From a bacterium (GTDB lineage Bacteria > Actinomycetota > Acidimicrobiia > Acidimicrobiales > Bin134): a stretch of DNA of 64,000 nt. Positions within the stretch are counted from its first letter, which is position 1, and every line of letters begins with the position of its first letter. The notes beneath the pieces are model-generated. The model searched no databases. It worked only from the letters and a program-made list of their open reading frames with translations, and was not told the DNA's origin. The translations under genes and the position numbers were made by a program. Shown one piece after another: positions 28,239 to 36,194 of the stretch. The stretch lies in assembly GCA_026708015.1 (NCBI GenBank), contig JAPOVT010000013.1, positions 25,880 through 89,879 on the forward strand, in the 5' to 3' direction.

Positions 28239-28425
28239 GCCCTCAACGGCAGTTCCGCTGCCTTCCGCTTCGGCATCCTGAAGGCCCAGCCTCCCAAGGA
28301 ATCGACTGGGACTACCTCCAAAACCACCGGGTGGAGCAACCCTCAGACTGTCCAGCACCTTGCAAGATCCGTATCCCAAACAAGGGGGGATGACGTTATT
28401 GTCATTATGAAGTATATAGTGAAGT

Positions 28426-29232
28426 ATGGCTACCTGGTCGAAGGCCCCCGACACACCGTTTGGCGCGGCACCCGCGCGCATCCTGCTTGACCCAGATCCG
28501 CTGGTCAGAGTTGTCGCGCAGGTTCGGTTCGCGCCTGTTCTCAGCACAAGGGAGGCACGCTTTATTGCACCTTTCCAAGAAGCGATTCGAGGCGACTATC
28601 CCCTGGTCAAGATGGAGCAGCAACAGCAGGTGGCGTTGGGAGTGCAGGGTGCGCTGACGACCGACGCGTCCGTGCTGTGGCGGTTTTCCGACGCGGACGG
28701 TAACTGGCAGTTAACTCTGTCCGACAGTTTCGTCTCGCTGGACTGTAGCGACTACACCAACCGGCCTGATTTCATGGACAGGCTGAGCAACGCGCTCGCC
28801 GCTGTGGCCAAGCACATCCGGCCCGTGCTCACCAATAGGGTAGGCGTAAGGTACATGGACCGGCTCGCCGATCCCGCCAAACTGGAGCGGCTCGGAGGCT
28901 TCATCCGCCCCGAGATGCTCGGTCTGGGCAGTGCTGGGCTCAGCGGGGGACAAACAACAAGTGAGATGACCCACGCCGAATTCTCTGTAGACCGAGTCAG
29001 CCTGCTCGGCCGCTGGGGGCACCTCCCGCCGAACAGCACCCATGATCCATCGATCGAGCCCGTCGACGGGCCCAGCTGGATTCTCGACTTGGATGCATAC
29101 ACGGCTGTGACAGCCCCATTCGAAGCTGCCTTGTGCGCGGAAGAAGCAGAGAAATACGCCAGCATCGTCTACGGTTTCTTCCGATGGGCGGTTTCGGACG
29201 AGTTCTTGAGAGCCCATGGAGCGGCTCTGTGA
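28426..29232 (+). CDS. TIGR04255 family protein
   Basis: 268 residues matching the sporadically distributed TIGR04255 family: N-terminal PLVRVVAQVRFAPVLS, central LTLSDSFVSLDCSDYTNR and NRVGVRYMDRL. Molecular function is unknown; the family turns up in accessory islands, often with a small DNA-binding partner. Here it overlaps such a partner by 4 nt (GTGA at 29229) and follows the R-M gene after a 187-bp gap with an AT-rich promoter-like stretch (about 28390-28425). It could be a defence or toxin-antitoxin component. Confidence 0.78.
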   Translation: MATWSKAPDTPFGAAPARILLDPDPLVRVVAQVRFAPVLSTREARFIAPFQEAIRGDYPLVKMEQQQQVALGVQGALTTDASVLWRFSDADGNWQLTLSDSFVSLDCSDYTNRPDFMDRLSNALAAVAKHIRPVLTNRVGVRYMDRLADPAKLERLGGFIRPEMLGLGSAGLSGGQTTSEMTHAEFSVDRVSLLGRWGHLPPNSTHDPSIEPVDGPSWILDLDAYTAVTAPFEAALCAEEAEKYASIVYGFFRWAVSDEFLRAHGAAL

Positions 29233-29951
29233 GCACCGCTCTCGTACCGGCTGCGGCCGAGCCTGACGCCCATAGCCATGAGGAAAACCCATTTGCCCTG
29301 AGCGTGATTCGCGTGCTTGTCAGCGATCCTTGGCCCGCTGACCAATCCCCCGAACTGGGAGATAGCGCGGCGGAAGTCGCACTCCTTTGGGAAGCCGAAA
29401 GCTCGCAGCAAGAACCAGCCTACGAGGCGACCTATTTGGCTTGTCTGGCTGGCTTGACCTTCGGCGGCTCCTGGAATGAGTTGGTGGCCCGAGTCGCAGC
29501 CGATCTGTCGACTTCGTCGCAGAGCACTCCCATCAAGGGCATCGGGACCGACCCTCACCCGCAACCAGCCACTGTGTCGCGGGTTCGACGAATCAAGGAG
29601 AACAGTGGTCTGACATGGGACCAATTCCGACGACTGTTTGGCGTGAGCCAGCGTTCCGTGCATTTATGGGCTAGCGGTGCGCGAATGAGCGCCCGAAACG
29701 AAGAGCGCCTCACCCAAATAGAACAAGTAGTCAGCGCCCTAGGCCTCGCGACACCCCAGCAACGTCGAGACAGCCTGCTGCGATCCCCCGCAGGGGGCGG
29801 ACGCTCTATCTTCCAACGGCTCGAAGGCTCCGCGGGCCAGCCAGCACCCGTTGACATCGAGGCACTGACCGAGTCTTCGGGAGCCGGCCCCACCATCCAC
29901 GGCGAATTCCTCTTCGCTGAGGAGATTGGCGGCAGCGGGGAAGACCGTTGA
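29229..29951 (+). CDS. HTH (XRE-like) partner of the TIGR04255 protein
   Basis: 240 residues from GTG 29229, which overlaps the previous stop; the frame is open further 5' inside the previous gene. A helix-turn-helix lies near residues 117-150 (RIKENSGLTWDQFRRLFGVSQRSVHLWASG), resembling XRE repressors. The N-terminal 90 residues and the Ser/Gly-rich C-terminus have no recognised domain. Likely co-expressed with the TIGR04255 gene and perhaps autoregulatory. Confidence 0.75.
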   Translation: MSTALVPAAAEPDAHSHEENPFALSVIRVLVSDPWPADQSPELGDSAAEVALLWEAESSQQEPAYEATYLACLAGLTFGGSWNELVARVAADLSTSSQSTPIKGIGTDPHPQPATVSRVRRIKENSGLTWDQFRRLFGVSQRSVHLWASGARMSARNEERLTQIEQVVSALGLATPQQRRDSLLRSPAGGGRSIFQRLEGSAGQPAPVDIEALTESSGAGPTIHGEFLFAEEIGGSGEDR

Positions 29952-30112
29952 TCGGTGGCCGACCCCTCGCCGCTGCCAGGCCTGCTCGATGAAGCACAAC
30001 TCGGCCAGTGGCGCCAGGGCGAAGTTGCGCACAGAATGGCTTGAAAAATCCTTCTGAGTCCCTAAAATGAAGGCGAACCACCTAGTTCTCTGTCAAGGGG
30101 CTAGGCCCAGCA

Positions 30113-30135
30113 GGAGTCCGCTTCGGCGGACTTTT
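30113..30135 (+). terminator. Rho-independent terminator with TTCG loop
   Basis: AGTCCGC (30115-30121), TTCG, GCGGACT (30126-30132), then TTT. A 7-bp stem with a stable tetraloop and short U-tract about 160 nt after the HTH gene; it would end that transcript. Nothing else was found in 29952-30112. Confidence 0.75.
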
Positions 30136-30140
30136 GCGCG

Positions 30141-30794
30141 CTAGGCCTTCCATTCTTTGGGCTTGTGGATCAGTTTGCCTGCCCGGGTAGTCACCGGGTC
30201 GGGGAGCTGGCAGCGCTCAAGCAGCTTCCGGTTCAATGTCCGCTTGTCACCGCTCAACAAGCGTCGCGGCTGCTGGGTCTGTTTGTGGGGGTTGACCGTG
30301 ATGACAACTATTCCCTCCTTTTCGGCCATCGTGACCGGAGTCTGGAGATCGCTGTCGTTCGACAAGACCAACGCGACTTCCATGCTCTTGTGGCAGGCAT
30401 CCCGCACTAGATGCGCGCCCAGAGAGACGTCTGATCCCTTCTCCTCCGTGTGTATCACGCGAGCCATCTTGATCTTCCCCTTCCGATGTTCGCGGGCAAG
30501 GGGCAGATTCTTCTCCCTGTGCTTGAATTGACCCAGGTGGATTTCGACTCCGGCATGCTCTTTGAGGGCACGAATGTAAACATCCTGCCGCTGAGCTAGT
30601 CCAGAATCATCAGGCCGATCCTGAACCCTGGCTGTGAAGTACCTGACAGCATCGACGTGGTGCCCCCGCAGCGAACGACTGGCCAATTTGCGATAGTCGA
30701 GCCACTTCAGATCCGAATTGCCTTTGAGGGCTCCGTAATAGAAGTTGAAGCCATCGACGTACACAATGGCGCTCGGTTGAGGCTGCTGAGACAT
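30141..30794 (-). CDS. NYN domain (PIN-like) RNase
   Basis: 217 residues of the NYN/LabA-like family, predicted metal-dependent ribonucleases. Acidic active-site residues are visible in VYVDGFNFYYGAL near residue 12, EEKGSDVSLGAHLVRDA near 120 and LVLSNDSDLQTPV near 145. A basic C-terminal tail (RRLLSGDKRTLNRKLLERC) may bind RNA. It is a single gene facing the TIGR04255/HTH pair, and its position among defence genes suggests a role in RNA decay or immunity. Confidence 0.85.
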   Translation of the reverse strand: MSQQPQPSAIVYVDGFNFYYGALKGNSDLKWLDYRKLASRSLRGHHVDAVRYFTARVQDRPDDSGLAQRQDVYIRALKEHAGVEIHLGQFKHREKNLPLAREHRKGKIKMARVIHTEEKGSDVSLGAHLVRDACHKSMEVALVLSNDSDLQTPVTMAEKEGIVVITVNPHKQTQQPRRLLSGDKRTLNRKLLERCQLPDPVTTRAGKLIHKPKEWKA

Positions 30795-30871
30795 GGCGTA
30801 TCAGTCTATGGGAGGCACTGAACAAAACTTGTGGGGCGCGAGGCGTTAATCCTCGAAGATGGGTGGGGCCG

Positions 30872-31879
30872 TCAGGGCCGCAGCAAGAGCTTGCCGTGGT
30901 TTTCGCCGCGAAACAGCATGCGGAAGCCCTCGGGGAAGCTCTCGATTCCGTCGATGATGTGCTGGCGATGCTTCACCGAGCCATCAGCCGCCCACTCGGC
31001 CAGATCGGTCACGGCCTCGGGAATGCGGTGGAGGTAGTCGAGCATGGTGAACCCCATCATGCGACCGCTCTTGGTGATGAGCTGAAGGTAGTTGTCGGGT
31101 CCGGTGGCGTTGGCCATATCCCCGTACTGCGAGATTCCCCCGCAGAGCACAATGCGGGCGTGTCGGTTGATGTGCCCCAGCACCGCGCCGAGGATCTCGC
31201 CGCCGACGTTGTCGAAGTACACATCGACCCCGCCGGGCGCGGCGTCCCGCAATCCGTCGACCACCGATTGGGTCGTCGATTTGTAGTCGATGGCGGCATC
31301 GAGACCCAGTTCATCGAGCAGGTAGGCGCACTTGGCCGGACCCCCGGCGATGCCGACAACCCGCGCCCCCTGCCGCTTGGCGATCTGGGCCGCCACGCTG
31401 CCAACGGCCCCCGACGCGGCCGACACCACCACGGTATCGGTGGCTTCAGGACGCCCCAGATCCAGCATGCCGAAGTAGCCGGTGAAACCGGTCATGCCCA
31501 AAACGCTCATATGAAGTTCCATCGGTGCGAGCGCCATGTCGATCGGGCGCATGGAGCGGGAGTCCACCACCGCACGGGTCTGCACTCCTGTGAACCCGGA
31601 GACCACATCGCCTTCCGAGTAGAAATTGCTGGCGCTGCGCACCACCGGCCCGATTCCGAACGCCCGCATGACGTCGCCCAAGGCCACTGGTTCGATGTAG
31701 CTCCGCATGGGTGTCGCCCACCCCTTCATCCCCGGATCAATCGAGATCAGCTGCACATCCACCTCGATCTCGCCGTCGCCCAACTCGGGCGGCGAGTCGT
31801 GGGTGATCTTCCAGACGTCGTCGCCGGGAATCCCGGAGGGGTAGGCCACCAGGCGGACCTGCGAAGGTTGCGAGGTCAT
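30872..31879 (-). CDS. NADP-dependent MDR oxidoreductase
   Basis: 335-residue zinc-free medium-chain dehydrogenase of the prostaglandin/alkenal reductase type. The nucleotide-binding motif is VVSAASGAVGSVAAQIAKRQG near residue 150, with VYFDNVGG and GFTMLDY further on. It probably reduces an enone or ketone. ATG 31879 is chosen; the frame is open further 5' but overlaps the divergent gene and the operator. Operator-like site 4 is 17 nt upstream, linking it to the other catabolic genes. Confidence 0.88.
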   Translation of the reverse strand: MTSQPSQVRLVAYPSGIPGDDVWKITHDSPPELGDGEIEVDVQLISIDPGMKGWATPMRSYIEPVALGDVMRAFGIGPVVRSASNFYSEGDVVSGFTGVQTRAVVDSRSMRPIDMALAPMELHMSVLGMTGFTGYFGMLDLGRPEATDTVVVSAASGAVGSVAAQIAKRQGARVVGIAGGPAKCAYLLDELGLDAAIDYKSTTQSVVDGLRDAAPGGVDVYFDNVGGEILGAVLGHINRHARIVLCGGISQYGDMANATGPDNYLQLITKSGRMMGFTMLDYLHRIPEAVTDLAEWAADGSVKHRQHIIDGIESFPEGFRMLFRGENHGKLLLRP

Positions 31880-31895
31880 GAGCCGACAGCCTAAG

Positions 31896-31916
31896 TTTTG
31901 CGGGTAATACTGGCAA
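31896..31916 (-). promoter_or_regulatory. Operator-like 21-bp site 4
   Basis: On the minus strand it reads TTGCCAGTATTAC followed by CCGCAAAA, matching the 17.4 and 19.3 kb sites. It lies between the divergent MDR reductase and DinB-like genes and could control both. Confidence 0.6.
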
Positions 31917-31946
31917 ATGATCGCCGCCAACGACCAGGAAACCGCC

Positions 31947-32528
31947 ATGGGCAACGTCGACACGCTGAACCTCACCCAAGACTCGCTCTTGCGCCGCATG
32001 CGAACCATGCACTCGCTCTACTACCAAGCGGTGAGCACCATGGAGCTGCATCACGTGAACCACTTCGAACGGGAAGGAGTACTGCCCATCGCGTTCTCGC
32101 TCTTCCACTACACCAACATGCAGGACGCCACCTTCATGGGCATCTCCGGTGAACTGCCCATCTGGAATGACGATTGGCAGGCCCGAGTGCAGATGGCCAT
32201 AAACGACCACGGCAAGGAGCGGCCGGTCAGCGACATGATCCACCAGCGCATCGGCGACTTCGAGGCGTTCAAGGAGTACCAGCGGGCGGTGTTCAACCGG
32301 ACTGAGGCCTACATCGAGCACATGGATCCCGCCGATTTCGAGCGGGTCATCGTCGCCCCGCCCTATCCGCCCCAGATCGCCAGCACCTACAGTGCGATGT
32401 GCGCTGGCCCCCAGGGCATCACCGTGCTCGACGCCTTCGAGTGCTGGCACTACCAACACGGGTTGCGCCACATGGGCGAGATCGAGCTGGCTCGGGGCCT
32501 GGTGGGCCTGGGCGGCATGACGTCTTAA
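31947..32528 (+). CDS. DinB-like four-helix protein
   Basis: 193 residues. The pattern of histidines on predicted helices (MELHHVNHFE, LFHYTNMQDA, and WHYQHGLRHMGEIELARG at the end) resembles DinB/YfiT-like metal-binding four-helix proteins, which often act as thiol-dependent transferases in actinobacteria. ATG 31947 has AGGAAA 5 nt upstream; the in-frame ATG 31917 abuts operator-like site 4. First gene of a + strand run to 38815. Confidence 0.6.
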   Translation: MGNVDTLNLTQDSLLRRMRTMHSLYYQAVSTMELHHVNHFEREGVLPIAFSLFHYTNMQDATFMGISGELPIWNDDWQARVQMAINDHGKERPVSDMIHQRIGDFEAFKEYQRAVFNRTEAYIEHMDPADFERVIVAPPYPPQIASTYSAMCAGPQGITVLDAFECWHYQHGLRHMGEIELARGLVGLGGMTS

Positions 32529-32592
32529 CCGCCCAGAGGATCCACCGGCGCTCCTCGAGCCAGACGAACCACGCACAGCAAAGGAGCGAGAG

Positions 32593-33435
32593 ATGGAAAT
32601 CGTGTTGACGGGGACCGGATCGCCGTTGCCCGACGCCAATCGGGCCGGTCCATCCACGCTGGTGAAGGCGGGCGACACCCACATCCTGGTCGACGCCGGT
32701 CGAGGGGTGGTGATGCGCATGGCCGGGGGAGGTTCGCTGCCGGCGTTTTTGGCTGCCGTCTTGGTGACCCACTTGCACAGCGATCACATCTGCGATCTCA
32801 ACGACGTCATCACCACGCACTGGATCATGACTCAGGGCAACGTTGCGCTTCGGGTGTTCGGGCCACCGGGCACCGCCCAGTTCGTGGAACGCCAACTCCA
32901 TGCTCTAGAAGCCGACATCGGCTACCGCATTGAGCACCACGATGTCCTCACCAGGGGTCCGAATGTGGAGGTCACCGAGGTGGAGCCGGACGATCAGTTC
33001 GCGGTCAACGACGTGCAGGTGTCCACCGCGGCCACGGTCCACGCACCGGCAAGGCCCACCATCGGCTACCGCCTTGAGCACAACGGCACGACGGTGGCAT
33101 TGGTGGGCGACACCCTTCCCTGCACCGGCGTGGACGTTCTGGCCGCCGACGTCGATGCCTACGTGCAGACGGTGATTCGCCGGGATCTGGTGGAGCTCAT
33201 CCCCAACGACATGGTCCAAGACATCCTCGACTATCACTCTGGCGTGGTGGAGGCGGCCCAGACCGCGGCCCGAGTCGGCGCCCGGCGCCTGGTATTGACC
33301 CACATGGTGCCTGCCCCCACCGCCGAGCAGTACCCCGAATGGATCGCCCGGGCCGCTGAGCACTTCGCCGGCGAGATCGTGATCGGCGACGACCTGACCA
33401 CGGTCGCCACAGCACAGAACAACGCTCATGGCTAA
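32593..33435 (+). CDS. Metallo-beta-lactamase-fold hydrolase (RNase Z/arylsulfatase-like)
   Basis: 280 residues with a full MBL-fold metal site: THLHSDH at residues 59-65, further ligands in HAPARP and LVGDT, and the C-terminal LTHMVPAP. It resembles the RNase Z/alkyl-sulfatase-like group that hydrolyses phosphate or sulfate esters. Start ATG 32593 has GGAG upstream. The stop overlaps the sulfatase gene by 8 nt, suggesting a joint task on sulfated substrates. Two fragments of a close paralogue lie at 11.8 and 40.6 kb. Confidence 0.82.
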   Translation: MEIVLTGTGSPLPDANRAGPSTLVKAGDTHILVDAGRGVVMRMAGGGSLPAFLAAVLVTHLHSDHICDLNDVITTHWIMTQGNVALRVFGPPGTAQFVERQLHALEADIGYRIEHHDVLTRGPNVEVTEVEPDDQFAVNDVQVSTAATVHAPARPTIGYRLEHNGTTVALVGDTLPCTGVDVLAADVDAYVQTVIRRDLVELIPNDMVQDILDYHSGVVEAAQTAARVGARRLVLTHMVPAPTAEQYPEWIARAAEHFAGEIVIGDDLTTVATAQNNAHG

Positions 33436-35710
33436 CCCTTCGACCAAACGCCCGTTCCCCGGCGTGATCGGCAAGACCCTGGCCGACTCCGAGCCGTTCT
33501 TCGAGGAGCCACCCCACCCCGGCGAGGATGCGCCCAACGTGGTCGTCGTGCTGCTCGATGACACCGGCTTCGCCCAATTCGGCTGCTACGGCTCCGACAT
33601 CGACACCGCCAATGTGGACCGGCTGGCTGCCGACGGACTCCAGTTCACCAACTTCCACGTCACCCCTCTGTGCTCTCCCACCCGGGCATCGCTTCTGACC
33701 GGCCGCTCGCAGCACACGGTGGGAATGCGGTCGGTGTCGAACCACTGCACTGGCTTCCCCCACCAGCTCGGCCACATCACCAACCACGCCGCCACACTGG
33801 CCGAGGTTCTCGGAGCGGAGGGCTACGCCACGTTCTGCGCGGGCAAGTGGCACCTGGCGCCGTCCCAGGACGCATCGGCGGCTGGCCCGTTCGACCAGTG
33901 GCCCCTGGGTCGGGGATTCGACCGGTTTTACGGGTTCTTGGAAGGTGAGACCGATCAGTTCCACCCGGAACTCGTAGTCGACAACCACCACATCGACCCA
34001 CCAGCGGGCCCCGAAGACGGCTATCACCTGAGCGAAGACCTGGTTGATCAACTGCTCCAGATGATCCGGGACAGCAAGGGTGTTCGACCCGACCGCCCCT
34101 TCTTTGCCTATCTGCCCTTCGGCGCCACCCACGCCCCCCATCAAGCCCCGCCCGCATACCTGGAGAAGTATCGCGGCCGCTACGACGAGGGCTGGGACGT
34201 GGTACGACAGCGCTGGTACCAGCAGCAACTCAAGTCGGGAGTGATACCGCCGGGCACCGAGCTGGCTCCACGAAATGACGGGGTAGAGCCCTGGGACAGC
34301 CTGCCGGAGAATCAGAGACTGCTGGCCTGCCGACTCCAAGAGGCCTTTGCCGCTTTTCTCGACCACACCGACGACCAGATCGGGCGATTTGTGGACGGCC
34401 TGCGCGACATCGGCCAACTCGACAACTCCATCCTGGTGGTGCTGGCCGACAACGGCGCCTCCCAAGAGGGTGGGCCATTCGGTGTCTTGCACGAGATGAA
34501 GTTCTTCACCGGCATACTCGAAGACCCCGATGAGGCCATCGAGCGCCTTGACGAAATAGGCGGTCCTCACAGCCATACCAACTACCCCTGGGGATGGGCC
34601 CAGTGCGGCAACTCGCCGTTCAAGTGGTACAAGCAGAACACCCACGAGGGCGGCGTCCACGTCCCAATGATCGTCCACTGGCCCGACGGCATCGCGGCCG
34701 AACAGTGCGGCACCAAGCGCAACCAGTTCATCAACGTTTCCGATCTGGCACCGACGCTGTACGACCTGCTGGGAATAGCGCCGCCGAACACGTTGAACGG
34801 CTATGAGCAGCTCCCGGTCACCGGCCACTCGTTCGCCACGGTGCTGGGCGACGCCGCCGCCCCGGCAACCAACAGACTCCAGTACTTCGAGATGTTCGGC
34901 TCGCGGGCGCTAGTGGTCGAACAGGACGGCAAGTGGTGGAAGGCCGTCACCCGGCATATCCATGGCCAGGACTTCGATGATGATCGATGGGAGCTCTACG
35001 ACCTTTCCTCCGATCCCTCCGAGTGTTTCGACCTGGCTGACGATCAGCCCAAGGTATTGGAAGAGCTGATTGGCCTGTGGTGGGAGGAGGCCGAACGCCA
35101 CGGAGTGCTCCCCCTGGACGACCGCACGATCGAGCTGTTCGCCGCGAGGCCGAACGACCGCTCGCCCCACCCCACCAGCCGGCGGTATGTGTACCGGCCG
35201 CCGATCTCGCCGATCCCGTCGTCGGCCTCCCCGTCCCCGGGGGGAAGAGCATGGGACTTGGCCGCGGAGATAACCAGGGCTGACGGAGACGACGGGGTTA
35301 TCTGGGCCTCGGGGAGCGCCAGCGCAGGGATATCGGTGTTTGTGGAGAACAAACGGCTGGTGGTCGACTACAACGCCTTCATGGATCGCACCATCTTGGA
35401 GTCCGAACTGCCAGTGCCCCAGGGCCGCAGCACTTTGGCGGTGAGCCTCCGTCGTACCAGCCGTACTAGCGGGGTCATGAGTGTCGCCATCGATGGAAGT
35501 GTTTGCGGTCGAGCCGAGCTGCCGCTCATGATGAGGTCGATTTCCCTGCTGAGCGACAGCATCGGATTCGATCATGGTTCGCCGGTCTCGCAGCGCTATG
35601 AGGGTTCGTTCCCATTCACCGGAGAAATCCATGAGGTGGTCATCGAGCTCGGCAGGCAATCAGCCGACGATGTCGAAGCTGCGGCCCGCACCGAGATGGC
35701 CCGTCAATAA
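33428..35710 (+). CDS. Arylsulfatase
   Basis: 760 residues of the type I sulfatase family: VVVVLLDDTGFAQFGCYG for metal binding near residue 40, the formylglycine signature CSPTRASLLTGR near 83 (Cys converted to formylglycine), GKWHL near 143 and HAPHQAPP in the middle. A C-terminal concanavalin-like beta domain of about 150 residues follows a Pro/Ser linker (SPIPSSASPSP). No clear signal peptide. Hydrolyses organic sulfate esters with Ca2+. Part of the + strand run with the MBL hydrolase and a second sulfatase. Confidence 0.93.
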   Translation: MANPSTKRPFPGVIGKTLADSEPFFEEPPHPGEDAPNVVVVLLDDTGFAQFGCYGSDIDTANVDRLAADGLQFTNFHVTPLCSPTRASLLTGRSQHTVGMRSVSNHCTGFPHQLGHITNHAATLAEVLGAEGYATFCAGKWHLAPSQDASAAGPFDQWPLGRGFDRFYGFLEGETDQFHPELVVDNHHIDPPAGPEDGYHLSEDLVDQLLQMIRDSKGVRPDRPFFAYLPFGATHAPHQAPPAYLEKYRGRYDEGWDVVRQRWYQQQLKSGVIPPGTELAPRNDGVEPWDSLPENQRLLACRLQEAFAAFLDHTDDQIGRFVDGLRDIGQLDNSILVVLADNGASQEGGPFGVLHEMKFFTGILEDPDEAIERLDEIGGPHSHTNYPWGWAQCGNSPFKWYKQNTHEGGVHVPMIVHWPDGIAAEQCGTKRNQFINVSDLAPTLYDLLGIAPPNTLNGYEQLPVTGHSFATVLGDAAAPATNRLQYFEMFGSRALVVEQDGKWWKAVTRHIHGQDFDDDRWELYDLSSDPSECFDLADDQPKVLEELIGLWWEEAERHGVLPLDDRTIELFAARPNDRSPHPTSRRYVYRPPISPIPSSASPSPGGRAWDLAAEITRADGDDGVIWASGSASAGISVFVENKRLVVDYNAFMDRTILESELPVPQGRSTLAVSLRRTSRTSGVMSVAIDGSVCGRAELPLMMRSISLLSDSIGFDHGSPVSQRYEGSFPFTGEIHEVVIELGRQSADDVEAAARTEMARQ

Positions 35711-35741
35711 GAGCTGGCAATAGGAGAACCACGAAAGAGCC

Positions 35742-36194
35742 ATGGCCGAGATCACCTGCACCAGAGACATAGCCGCCGAACCGGGGGCGGTGTGGGCCGT
35801 GCTGGCCGACTTCGGCGCCATAAGCGGGTGGACATCCAACGTCGAACACTCTTGTCTGATGAGTGAGCAGGCTGAGGGCGTCGGCACCGTGCGCCGGGTG
35901 CAGGTGGGCCGCTCCTCGCTGGTGGAGCGGGTCGTCGACTGGTCGCCGGGGGTAACGCTGGCCTACTCCATCGAAGGTCTCCCGCCGGTGATCCGATCGG
36001 TGGCCAACACCTGGTCGTTGCGGGAAACGACACGGGGGACCCGGGTTTCGCTGACCAGCCGGGTCAACGCCGGGCCTCGACCGCCTCAGCAGTTGATCGC
36101 CGGGATTGTGGCCCGGCGATTGGCCAAAGCTTCGGAGACCATGCTCGCCGGACTCGATCGGCACATGACCAAAACCGCAGGAGCGGGCCGATGA
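35742..36194 (+). CDS. SRPBCC (START-like) family protein
   Basis: 150 residues with the helix-grip pattern of polyketide cyclase/START-like proteins (CTRDIAAEPGAVWAVLADFGAISGW near the start, a long C-terminal helix). Such proteins bind hydrophobic ligands. It sits between two sulfatase genes and overlaps the second (ATGA, 36191-36194), so it probably handles the same substrate or product. Confidence 0.82.
   Translation: MAEITCTRDIAAEPGAVWAVLADFGAISGWTSNVEHSCLMSEQAEGVGTVRRVQVGRSSLVERVVDWSPGVTLAYSIEGLPPVIRSVANTWSLRETTRGTRVSLTSRVNAGPRPPQQLIAGIVARRLAKASETMLAGLDRHMTKTAGAGR

Noticed and set aside
30061..30140. Possible small RNA or tmRNA-like element near the hairpin
   Set aside because: Only a simple terminator stem is seen; no tRNA-like ends or tag frame.
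33197..34828. 543-codon open frame antisense to the first sulfatase
   Set aside because: Shadow of a well-supported CDS; Val/Gly-rich translation without motifs.
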